A stretch of DNA of 64,000 nt from Limisalsivibrio acetivorans. Its GTDB lineage: Bacteria; Chrysiogenota; Deferribacteres; Deferribacterales; Geovibrionaceae. This document shows positions 55,155-63,326 of this stretch, piece by piece. The notes below the pieces were generated by a model. It did not search any database, was not told the DNA's origin, and was given only the letters and a program-made list of their open reading frames with translations. Every line of letters begins with the position of its first letter. The stretch's first letter is position 1. The stretch spans positions 186,001 through 250,000 of the forward strand of contig NZ_ATWF01000002.1 in assembly GCF_000421105.1 (NCBI RefSeq), written 5' to 3'. The translations under genes and the position numbers were made by a program.

Positions 55155-55769
55155 TTAAAGAACCTCTTCGGGGTTCACATGCTCGAATCCCTTACCGGAA
55201 TCGCTGTGGAGCTTGTAAACCACATTAGGCTCAGTTGTGGAGGGGAATGCTGCAGTTGCCTGAACATTTCCGTACTTCGCCTTGAGGTTTTCGATGGTAT
55301 CGAAATCAAGAGCTCTTGAGGGACATGCCTTAACGCATGAGGGTGAAGGAGTTCCTGATTCTGTTTTTTCGTCCGTACACATGATGCACTTCTTCATGTT
55401 CTTGCTCTCATAGTCGTACGTGGGTGCGCTGTAGGGGCATGAATTCTTGCATGCGAAGCATGAGATACACTTGGATGTATCCATAACAACCACGCCGTCG
55501 CTCTCTCTTATGGAGTAAACGGAGGCGGGGCATGCGTTGAGGCATGCGGGGTTATCGCACTGGTTGCACGCCATGGAGACATAGAAGGTGAATACGTCGT
55601 TGGTGAATCCACCGTAAGCATCGGTTCCCCATCCGCCGCCGGCAAACTCATAAACCTTACGGAACATTTCACCGTCCGCTAGATTCTGTCTGTCCTTACA
55701 GGCATTCATACAGGCCTTGCAGCCTGTGCAATGCTGTGTATCGATGTAAAATCCGTATTGAGTACTCAT
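55155..55769 (-). CDS. dmsB: DmsB-like four-cluster ferredoxin subunit
   Basis: A 204-residue electron-transfer subunit with cysteine groups 'CTGCKACMNACKDRQ', 'CNQCDNPACLNACPA', 'CISCFACKNSCPY' and 'CIMCTDEKTESGTPSPSCVKACP', enough for four [4Fe-4S] clusters as in DmsB. No signal peptide, so it should be exported with the Tat-carrying catalytic subunit. 14 bases after the dmsA-like gene. There is no DmsC-type anchor gene beside it. Confidence 0.9.
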   Translation of the reverse strand: MSTQYGFYIDTQHCTGCKACMNACKDRQNLADGEMFRKVYEFAGGGWGTDAYGGFTNDVFTFYVSMACNQCDNPACLNACPASVYSIRESDGVVVMDTSKCISCFACKNSCPYSAPTYDYESKNMKKCIMCTDEKTESGTPSPSCVKACPSRALDFDTIENLKAKYGNVQATAAFPSTTEPNVVYKLHSDSGKGFEHVNPEEVL

Positions 55770-55783
55770 TATATCCCTCCAGA

Positions 55784-58474
55784 TTATCCGATTTTCTTAA
55801 CGTTTGCGAGAATACTGTGCTGGCAGTTACCTTTAGACACGGGGCCGGGTCTAAGGCTGGTGAGTGCGTTTACGCAGCCGCCATAGTCCAGCACATCCTT
55901 GCTTCCGATCTTGGAAGAATCGTATCCTTCGGAGTGCTCCAGGTTGTTGTTAAACCACTTTCCTTCGGGGTTGTACCATGCACCCTGAGGAATAGAGATA
56001 ACACCGGGCATGATCCTGGAGGTTACCTTTGCAGGAATGCGAACCCTTCCGAGCTCGTTGTAAACCTCAATAAGATCGCCGTGCTTAATGCCGAGATCAG
56101 CCGCATCCTTGGTATTCACCCATGCAGTCTGGGGGCTGGCTTCCCTGTTCCATGAGCAGTTCTGATAAGTAGAGTGGGTTCTCTGCTTAAAGTGGTGCCC
56201 GATGATCTGGAAGGGGTATGTGCTTCTCGCGGGGTCGCCGTAGCCTCTGTATGCATCATAGTACTGGGGCAGAGGAGTGATCTGGTCGAGACCGTCATCA
56301 TACTCTGCGGGGAACTGCCACTGATGGCTGAGGTTGTACAGACGCTTACTGAAGATCTCAAACTTTCCAGAGGGGGTTGATACACTGTTGTTCTGAGGAT
56401 CTTCAACGAAGGACTTATATGCAACGCTGGGTGTTGCCGAGGCGTCGTACTTCTTAACGAGTCCCTGAGCGTGGGCTTTCTCATAGGTGTCAAGGCCGTT
56501 GGCCGCTGTGAAAACACCCTGATCGCCGTAAGACTCAAGGCCCTTGTTGAAGAGATACTCAAGCCACTCGTCCTGGGTTTTGCCTTCTGTATATTCCTGC
56601 TCAATGCCGAGCTTCGCTGCGATCTTGCTCATCATCTCATAGATGGTGATGCACTCGAAGGGGGGCTCAACTGCCTTGTTCTGGAATACGAGTGAGGCTG
56701 TGTTACCACCGCTGTTGCCGGAGACGTCGTTCTGCTCCCAGTTTGTACAGTCGGGGAGGAGATAGTCTGCAACCATTGCGGAGGGTGTGAAGTAGTTATC
56801 GATGTTTACGATGCACTCACATTTAGTATCGTCTTTATAGATCTCAAGCATCTTGTTGATATCACCGTGCTGGTTAAGCATACAGTTACCGGCGTAGTTC
56901 CAGATGAACTTGATGGGATTCTTAAGAGCCTCATCGGGACTGTCGAAGCCTCTAACACCCCAGGTTCTGCCTGTCATAACAGTATGGTCTACAATGGCCT
57001 GATACCAAGTGTAGTTTGAGATCTGCTGCTTAACATCGTTACCGGGGAATGTGCTGGACCATCCGGGGAAGCTGAGTCCTACGGATGCTGCGCCCTCTCT
57101 TGCAGAGGAACCGCCGCCGGTGATACCGATGTTCTTTGTAAGTATGGTCATAAGACCGATGGCTCTGGTGTTGTTTCCACCGAGGGAGTGACGCTGGGGT
57201 CCCCATCCCTGAATAACCATAGCGGGGGATTCTTCCATGAGCCTCTTGGCAAAGCTCTTAATGAGGCTTACGGAAACACCGGTAACAGCTGCAGCCCATT
57301 CGGGTGTCTTAGCTGTGCCGTCGGGTCCGTCGCCAAGGATATATGCTTTGTATGAGCTGTTTACGGGAACTGCAGGCTCTGTACCGTCGCTGTCTCCCCA
57401 GTTGGGGTCGTATGCGGGGGGGAAGTAACCTTCGCCAACTTCCTTGATACCTGACATGGAAGCTTCATCCCAGCCCACTGCACGCTCAGCAAGCCATGCT
57501 TCGTCCACAAGGCCTTCCTGATAGAGGTAGTATGCCATACCGGCAACGAGTGCGGAGTCTGTACCGGGACGAACGGGTACCCAGTCAGCATCCAGAGCAA
57601 CTGCCGTATCTGTGTAATGGGGGTCTACCACTACTACCTTGAGGTTGGGGTTTTGCTCCTTAGCCTTCTGAAGGTGGTATGTGAAGTGGCGTCCAGCACC
57701 CATACGGGTATTGGCAGGGTTGTTACCCCAGAGAACCACAAGGTTTGAGTTCACTGCATCTGTGATAGTGTTGTTGCTCCATGAGGAGCCCTCAATGAGA
57801 CAGAGTGCCGCTGTTATCTGTGAAGTTGAATAGTCGGAATAGTGCTGAAGCCATCCGCCCCAAAGGTTATGAAGCCTTGCAATGGGGGATGCCGCAGGGG
57901 GCCATGAATCGGAGAACTTCGCATCGATAGTACCCGTAGCATACTGAATATAGAAGGCATCGGGACCATAGTTTGACTTAACTTCCTGCATCTTTGCGGA
58001 GATTTCGTTTATCGCCTGCTCCCATGATATCCTCTCGTACTTGCCTTCACCTCTAATGGATCCTGCAACACGCTTCATGGGGTATTTAAGTCTATCAGGG
58101 TGATAGATACGCTGGCGGACAGAGCGTCCTCTCACACATGAGCGGAACTGATAGTTTGTACCATACTCGCCGTACTCATCGGGGCTGTCGCTGTCGGTTT
58201 CCACACGAACAACAACTCCGTCCTTAACATAAAGCTTAAGGGGGCAGTTACTTCCGCAGTTAACGTTACAGCCATTCCAAACAGCCTTATCGTACTCGAA
58301 TGTTTCCTGCGGTGCTACTCCGCCGCCTGTGCTGCCGCCGTCATCATCATCGTCGCTTCCGAATGCACCGCAACCCACTGATGCTGCTGCACCAAGCATT
58401 GCGCTCCATTTCATGAATGAACGTCTTGAGATCTGAAGGGCGTTTTTAATCTTGTCCTTCTCAGACACTGTCAT
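55784..58474 (-). CDS. dmsA: DmsA-like molybdopterin oxidoreductase catalytic subunit
   Basis: An 896-residue DMSO-reductase-family enzyme. Tat signal with 'ISRRSFMKWSAMLGAAASVGCG' (residues ~15-36); the Cys could also suggest lipidation. An Asp/Gly-rich linker follows, then an N-terminal [4Fe-4S] site 'CNVNCGSNCPLKLYV...FRSCVRGRS'. 'GWLQHYSDYSTSQITAAL' contains the probable Mo-ligating Ser (compare GDYSSAQI of E. coli DmsA). Later cofactor-binding blocks include 'LVVLWGNNPANTRMGAGR', 'QGWGPQRHSLGGNNTRAI' and 'LLPDCTNWEQNDV'. Most likely substrate: DMSO or another S-/N-oxide; selenate or similar cannot be excluded. Confidence 0.88.
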   Translation of the reverse strand: MTVSEKDKIKNALQISRRSFMKWSAMLGAAASVGCGAFGSDDDDDGGSTGGGVAPQETFEYDKAVWNGCNVNCGSNCPLKLYVKDGVVVRVETDSDSPDEYGEYGTNYQFRSCVRGRSVRQRIYHPDRLKYPMKRVAGSIRGEGKYERISWEQAINEISAKMQEVKSNYGPDAFYIQYATGTIDAKFSDSWPPAASPIARLHNLWGGWLQHYSDYSTSQITAALCLIEGSSWSNNTITDAVNSNLVVLWGNNPANTRMGAGRHFTYHLQKAKEQNPNLKVVVVDPHYTDTAVALDADWVPVRPGTDSALVAGMAYYLYQEGLVDEAWLAERAVGWDEASMSGIKEVGEGYFPPAYDPNWGDSDGTEPAVPVNSSYKAYILGDGPDGTAKTPEWAAAVTGVSVSLIKSFAKRLMEESPAMVIQGWGPQRHSLGGNNTRAIGLMTILTKNIGITGGGSSAREGAASVGLSFPGWSSTFPGNDVKQQISNYTWYQAIVDHTVMTGRTWGVRGFDSPDEALKNPIKFIWNYAGNCMLNQHGDINKMLEIYKDDTKCECIVNIDNYFTPSAMVADYLLPDCTNWEQNDVSGNSGGNTASLVFQNKAVEPPFECITIYEMMSKIAAKLGIEQEYTEGKTQDEWLEYLFNKGLESYGDQGVFTAANGLDTYEKAHAQGLVKKYDASATPSVAYKSFVEDPQNNSVSTPSGKFEIFSKRLYNLSHQWQFPAEYDDGLDQITPLPQYYDAYRGYGDPARSTYPFQIIGHHFKQRTHSTYQNCSWNREASPQTAWVNTKDAADLGIKHGDLIEVYNELGRVRIPAKVTSRIMPGVISIPQGAWYNPEGKWFNNNLEHSEGYDSSKIGSKDVLDYGGCVNALTSLRPGPVSKGNCQHSILANVKKIG

Positions 58475-58991
58475 GCTACACCTCCAAAGCGTATAGTCGT
58501 CTATAAACTCTTATTCAGCCGAAAGAATAAAAAAGATAGCCTTCGGCTTCATCCCTGCCCCAGTTAATATGTCCTTCTGCGGTTCATTATATACCGAAGA
58601 ACGGACCTATAAGCTCTGTGGACTTCCGGGGTTTTTCCTGCTTGCGCTGTTTTGTTATAAATATATGATGTCAAAGTTTTTTTACCTTGAGCAAGGAGAG
58701 TTCGGCGGATTGCTGAATAAATAAAACCGGTCATCTTAGTCTCCCATCCCGGCTGAATACCCTGATATATTTGGATGGTATCCTATCCGGCGATGGTTGT
58801 AAGTTAACACTGTTCAAGTAAAGAGAAGGTAAAGAGGGTGTAAAAAAATACGACTTTTTATACTTGTTTTTTCTGGATTAATAACGTGTTACGAGGGCAC
58901 GTTGTGTGTAATAGGACTCATTATCCTCTAATAGTGAACTCCTACACAGTATTCATATATAAGCATAAATAAAGTATACATAAACAGTCCG
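58475..58991. other. 517-base intergenic region upstream of the dmsA-like gene
   Basis: AT-rich, no gene found. On the minus strand a TTGACA (near 58668) has no matching -10 at 16-18 bases. An inverted repeat TATAG-ACGAC-CTATA-like element lies around 58490-58503, just upstream of the dmsA ribosome site. A hairpin AACGTG...CACGTT (58881-58901) could end the cytochrome transcript, but has no T-run. Confidence 0.4.
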
Positions 58992-59507
58992 CTACTCCTT
59001 ATTAAGGATTATATACCTGTAAAGCGAGTCGATCTCATGGGGGCTAAGCCCCGCATGTGACTGCATAGATGTAAGAATACCGTACCACTGCCTTTTAGAA
59101 TATCTGCCAAGCGAAACCGCACGATGGCATGAGCCGCATTTTTCGTAATAAAGATCCTCATACTGCATCGTTGCATCCTGAAAAGTGCTCGACAGATCGG
59201 CCTTTTTGATGGTTCCGTAAACAGCAACACGTATAAAACCGTTCCTCACTTCACCTGTGGGTGAGAAGGAGGAGTAATCCATTATCCTGCCGTTAACGAT
59301 CTCCTCGGAGGGAGAGGCGTACAGGGTCGGTTCACCTTTTTTAACCCAGCTTTTTACAGCACCGTTTTCGTATACCGCACCAAACCGGATGAATGCAACC
59401 TCATTGCCAGCAACATACATCACAGTATCCCTTCTCACATAGTTTCGAACACCCGCAACGGCTGTAACGGAAATAAGAACTATCAGAACCAAAAGCCCCC
59501 TTTTCAT
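58992..59507 (-). CDS. Monoheme c-type cytochrome resembling the C-terminal domain of TorC
   Basis: A 171-residue protein with an N-terminal signal/anchor helix (about 4-20), a beta-rich middle part and one CxxCH heme site ('YEKCGSCHRAV', about residue 125). The end 'KRQWYGILTSMQSHAGLSPHEIDSLYRYI' resembles the heme-proximal tail of the TorC C-terminal domain, which contacts TorA. The tetraheme NapC-like part of TorC is absent. The start overlaps the torA-like stop by 4 bases, so the two products should work together: electrons from this heme to the reductase (inference). Confidence 0.75.
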   Translation of the reverse strand: MKRGLLVLIVLISVTAVAGVRNYVRRDTVMYVAGNEVAFIRFGAVYENGAVKSWVKKGEPTLYASPSEEIVNGRIMDYSSFSPTGEVRNGFIRVAVYGTIKKADLSSTFQDATMQYEDLYYEKCGSCHRAVSLGRYSKRQWYGILTSMQSHAGLSPHEIDSLYRYIILNKE

Positions 59508-61888
59508 CTCTCCTCCCCCTTATTACCTGGAGTACGAACCACAGGAGGGTCGTAGGCATCATGAGCATTCGGTTTTTCCCTAAGCTTCCTGATATTTACA
59601 AGAGTACTGTTGGCAGCGCAAGCCTGGGAAAGATTGGAGCTGGGAACCGAAGTGGTGAGAACGTTTACATCACCGGAAAGGCACCTTGATTTAATCACAC
59701 CAGGCTTCTCCGGAGCAAACCACGCTCCCTCATCCACACGAATCACCCTCTCTCTGACGCTATCTGTGATCATGACACCACAAACTATCGAGCCCCGCTC
59801 GTTGTAAATCTCAACCAGATCACCATTGTCTACCCCAAGCTCCTTAGCATCCAGGGGATTTATACTCATAGGCTCACGATTGTCAATCTTGTATCTATTT
59901 CTTATTGATAGGTTATCCATCTGGGAATGAAGCCTGTACTTCGGGTGTATGGACATAAGATGAAAGGGATACTCCTTCGCCTTTTCCGAACCGAGCCATT
60001 CATCGGGCGCATACCATTTGGCGTGACCCGCACAGTCGTCGTAGCCGAAACTTGCTATCTTCTCTGAAAAAATCTCGATCTTTCCGGAGGCTGTATAAAG
60101 CGGGCTTCTCTGGGGATCCTCCCTGAAGTCCTCGAACCTTATAAAATTCTTGCGCTCCTCCGGTATCTCAAACTCAACGTACCCTTTATTCCAGAATTCC
60201 TCGAAGGATGTATCCTTAACTGTGCTTGTGAAGCTCCAGCGGATCCAGTCCATCTGGGTTCTTCCCTTGGTGAACTTGTCACGAAAGCCCAGCCGGTCGG
60301 AAAGCTCAGTAAGGATCCAGTAATCATCCATAGCCTCATGCTGTCTTTTCATGAGCTTTTTCATCGCATAGATATACTTAACATTCTTGTCAAAGGTTAT
60401 ATCGTTCCTTTCGAAGGTTGTTGTGGCAGGAAGTACTATATCAGAATATTTGGCGGAAGAGGTCCACATAATTTCATGGGCGACGATGGTATCAACACGT
60501 CTGAGCCCTTCGAGAAGCTCATTAATATTCTGATGATGGGTAAGGACATTGGCTCCCATGGAATAGATCATCCGCACATCGGGGTAGGTTATGCGGCTCC
60601 CGTTGAACTTGATTGTTCTGCCCGGATTGTTCAGCATCTCACCGACCCGGGAAGCGGGTATCGCCTTCTGAACCGGGTTTCGCCCCTGGGATACACTTCT
60701 GGGAATCGGATGCCCCGTTGAGGGTATACCCCTCTTGCCAAACTGGAATCCTCCCCCCGGCTCACCTATCTGCCCGAGCATGCATGCAAGGTTCACAAGC
60801 ATCCAATGGAACTGCTCACCGTACTGGGAACGCTGGGGTCCGTAGTGGCTCCGCAAAAGGGTTTTATTATTAGAGAAGAGTCTGGCAAGTTCACGTATCT
60901 TTCCCGCACTGATACCGCATATCTCCGCAGCCCATTCCGGTGTTTTCTCCGCCTCGCCGTTCTTTCCCATCAGGTATTCTTCAAAATGATCGAAGCCAAC
61001 CGTGTATCTCTCTATGAAGCCACGATCGTATAAACCTTTACGGTAAAGCTCGTTGCATATACCCAGCATCAGGGCTGTATCCGTATTCGGACGAACAGAT
61101 ATCCATTCTGCGCCAACCTCTTTGGCGGTTTCGGTATATACAGGATCTATGCAGATAAAACGCTTGCCAGCCTCCTTTAGCCTTTTGAGCCACCTGTCAT
61201 AGCAGTCATTGGGAACGGCATAGTCTATGCGGAATGTCTTTGCCGGGTCAGCACCCCAGAGGACAATTATATCCGTGTCTTTCAGGATAACCTCGTGGGA
61301 TGTCTGGGTATGGTATAGCTCAATACTGCCGAGAATGTAGGGCATGAGATGGGTTGCCGCACCTGCGGAATAGTCTCCTATGGTGTCTGTGAATCCGCCG
61401 AAGAGACCGAGAAAACGCCCCTGAAGCATATCCGGCCTGCCGATAACACCCGGATGAGCCCAGCCTGCGAAGGATGTACGGAATATAGATTCGCTTCCAT
61501 ATTCCTTCTTAACACCCTTCAGCTTCTCCGCAACCAGATCGAGTGCGGTTTTCCAGTCTACCCGGATAAACTCCTCCGAGCCTCTGAGGTAGTTATTACC
61601 CGTTCCGTCAAGATAGCTTTTGCGAACACATGGATAACGCACACGCCCCGGAGAGTAAGCATACTCCACAAGGCTTTCGAGCATTTCTGTGGGGGGGAAC
61701 ACATCCTTGAAAGGCTCAACACTACGAAAGACCCCACCCTCGGTGACACCCGCAAAAGGGCCGAAGTGGGTAGCATGTATATGACGCAGGGCTTCCTCGG
61801 AGGCAAAAAGTTTCTCCGGTCCCAGCGTTCCGGCTGCTGCTGTAGCCGCTGTAAGCTTCATAAAATCTCGTCTGCTTATTCTACTCAC
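59504..61888 (-). CDS. torA: TorA/BisC-family molybdopterin reductase (probable TMAO or S-/N-oxide reductase)
   Basis: A 794-residue periplasmic reductase. Tat signal 'ISRRDFMKLTAATAAAG' at residues 4-20. The mature part starts 'HATHFGPFAGVTEGGVFRSVEPF', the TorA/DorA hallmark, and lacks the N-terminal iron-sulfur site, unlike the dmsA-like gene. The Mo-ligating Ser is probably in 'TDTIGDYSAGAATHLMPY'. Other blocks: 'DIIVLWGADPAKTF', 'RSHYGPQRSQYGEQFHWMLVNLACMLGQIGEPGGGF' and 'WTSSAKYSDIVLPATTTFERNDI'. Paired with the monoheme cytochrome and preceded by a two-component system. TMAO is the likeliest substrate, DMSO or biotin sulfoxide possible. Confidence 0.88.
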   Translation of the reverse strand: MSRISRRDFMKLTAATAAAGTLGPEKLFASEEALRHIHATHFGPFAGVTEGGVFRSVEPFKDVFPPTEMLESLVEYAYSPGRVRYPCVRKSYLDGTGNNYLRGSEEFIRVDWKTALDLVAEKLKGVKKEYGSESIFRTSFAGWAHPGVIGRPDMLQGRFLGLFGGFTDTIGDYSAGAATHLMPYILGSIELYHTQTSHEVILKDTDIIVLWGADPAKTFRIDYAVPNDCYDRWLKRLKEAGKRFICIDPVYTETAKEVGAEWISVRPNTDTALMLGICNELYRKGLYDRGFIERYTVGFDHFEEYLMGKNGEAEKTPEWAAEICGISAGKIRELARLFSNNKTLLRSHYGPQRSQYGEQFHWMLVNLACMLGQIGEPGGGFQFGKRGIPSTGHPIPRSVSQGRNPVQKAIPASRVGEMLNNPGRTIKFNGSRITYPDVRMIYSMGANVLTHHQNINELLEGLRRVDTIVAHEIMWTSSAKYSDIVLPATTTFERNDITFDKNVKYIYAMKKLMKRQHEAMDDYWILTELSDRLGFRDKFTKGRTQMDWIRWSFTSTVKDTSFEEFWNKGYVEFEIPEERKNFIRFEDFREDPQRSPLYTASGKIEIFSEKIASFGYDDCAGHAKWYAPDEWLGSEKAKEYPFHLMSIHPKYRLHSQMDNLSIRNRYKIDNREPMSINPLDAKELGVDNGDLVEIYNERGSIVCGVMITDSVRERVIRVDEGAWFAPEKPGVIKSRCLSGDVNVLTTSVPSSNLSQACAANSTLVNIRKLREKPNAHDAYDPPVVRTPGNKGEER

Positions 61889-61907
61889 TAAGAACTCCTA
61901 CATTACA

Positions 61908-61936
61908 AATAAACAAACAGCCTTATTCAGGCTGTT
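61908..61936 (-). terminator. Likely intrinsic terminator after the sensor kinase gene
   Basis: Minus strand AACAGCC-TGAATAA-GGCTGTT followed by TGTTTATTTG: 7 perfect pairs and a broken T-run, between the kinase stop (61968) and the torA-like start (61888). The torA-like operon should therefore have its own promoter or depend on read-through. Confidence 0.7.
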
Positions 61937-61967
61937 CTTATCTAACAGATTCACAGGCAAGCCAAGG

Positions 61968-63326
61968 TTAAATGCTGTTTATTTTTATAAGATCCAGCTC
62001 CTTGGCACTGCATGTACAGCGTTCTTTCTGATTAAAACAGATAACAACCTTCGTACCCTCACCCTTGCGGGAATCTATGAGGAAATGCCAGCCCATGTTG
62101 TTGCAAAGCCTTCTCACAATGGATATTCCAAACCCGAAGCCATCCGCATGATATCTACCCTTGCCGTCCCTCAGCTTCTCCAGATCAGCACGGTCTATCC
62201 CTCCACCTGTATCCTCAACACGAAGGCAGGACTCAAGGATGCGAACTCGAACCTTGCCGCTCTGGGTATATGTGAAGGCGTTACGTAAAAGGTTGGATAG
62301 AAGGATGCTCATTATCTGGGGCGCCACGGGGAGCATCTGCCTATCCTCCTCCTCTATAACCACTTCCACAGGCTTGCCCTGCAGGAGGTATTCGTGATCC
62401 TCGATAACTTCCCGGGCCACCGTTACGGTCTCTATACCGATCCCCTCTTCACTGTGCACCTCATGGCGAGAAAGCCAAAGGAATGAGGTTATGAGATGTT
62501 CCATCTTCATGGTGGAGCGCTTTATCCGCCCTATAATTCTGTTCAGCTTTTCGTCCTGAACCGCATCTGAATGCTCAAGGAGCTCTATGGCTCCCTTGAT
62601 GGTGGTGACAGGGGTTCTGAGCTCATGGGAGGCATCCCTGGCGAAGGATTTTTCACGCTCCACAGATGCCTTCATGCCGTTAATCGACTGCTCCAGAGTG
62701 CTTGCGAGGAACCCCACTTCGTCATCGGAGAATCTTGAAGACAAATTCTCCGGCAGCTCTCTGCCATCCCCCGATTGTCTCACCATTCTGGTAAGCTTAA
62801 CCACCGGGGATATAGCCTTGTGGGCTGTAATAAATCCAAGAAGAAGCCCAAAACCTATGATGGGAAGGATTACTATGATAAGGGTTCTTCTCAGCGACAT
62901 CAGTGATTCACGACCGGTGTTGAAGCGGGTGACATTGTAGAGCATATAAAACCGTTCACCATCGGGCAGGTTCTTAAGGGTCAGGTGGTAATCCTGCTTA
63001 TCGTGCTCGAGGTAGTAGTTCCCCGGAGTAGCCATGCCGTATTCCTTCTCCACCCATTCAGGAAGGAGATCATCACCGTAATATACTGTTACAAAGGGTG
63101 AAGACGGGATATTGAAGTTATATGCATTGGACACCGGGGCAACATCGGAGACGGCATGCTCACGCATATAATACTCCGCCTCAAGCTCTATCCTTTTTCG
63201 TATTGAACGTTTTTCGTTGAGATGCGTGGCAAGGATAACACCCCCCACAACCATCGAGCTGAGAAGGATACTGAATCCGATAAAAACAAGGATGATCCTT
63301 GTCCTCAGCCCGGACCGGAAAGGCAT
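61968..63326 (-). CDS. Membrane sensor histidine kinase with HAMP
   Basis: A 452-residue kinase with a membrane segment at about 10-33, a periplasmic sensor at 34-146 of unknown ligand, a second membrane segment at about 147-168 and a HAMP at about 168-222. His234 lies in 'FARDASHELRTPVTTIKGAIELL'. The catalytic domain has N-box 'LLSNLLRNAFTYT', 'VEDTGGGID' and 'GFGFGISIVRRLCNN'. The C-terminal tail has two cysteines (CTCSAK). It overlaps its response regulator by one base. It is simpler than TorS, so the partnership with the TorA-like reductase is suggested only by position. Confidence 0.88.
   Translation of the reverse strand: MPFRSGLRTRIILVFIGFSILLSSMVVGGVILATHLNEKRSIRKRIELEAEYYMREHAVSDVAPVSNAYNFNIPSSPFVTVYYGDDLLPEWVEKEYGMATPGNYYLEHDKQDYHLTLKNLPDGERFYMLYNVTRFNTGRESLMSLRRTLIIVILPIIGFGLLLGFITAHKAISPVVKLTRMVRQSGDGRELPENLSSRFSDDEVGFLASTLEQSINGMKASVEREKSFARDASHELRTPVTTIKGAIELLEHSDAVQDEKLNRIIGRIKRSTMKMEHLITSFLWLSRHEVHSEEGIGIETVTVAREVIEDHEYLLQGKPVEVVIEEEDRQMLPVAPQIMSILLSNLLRNAFTYTQSGKVRVRILESCLRVEDTGGGIDRADLEKLRDGKGRYHADGFGFGISIVRRLCNNMGWHFLIDSRKGEGTKVVICFNQKERCTCSAKELDLIKINSI

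Noticed and set aside
58640-58690. TTGACA on the minus strand as a dmsA promoter.
   Set aside because: No -10-like hexamer at 16-18 bases; the best TATA-like element is at only about 10 bases.
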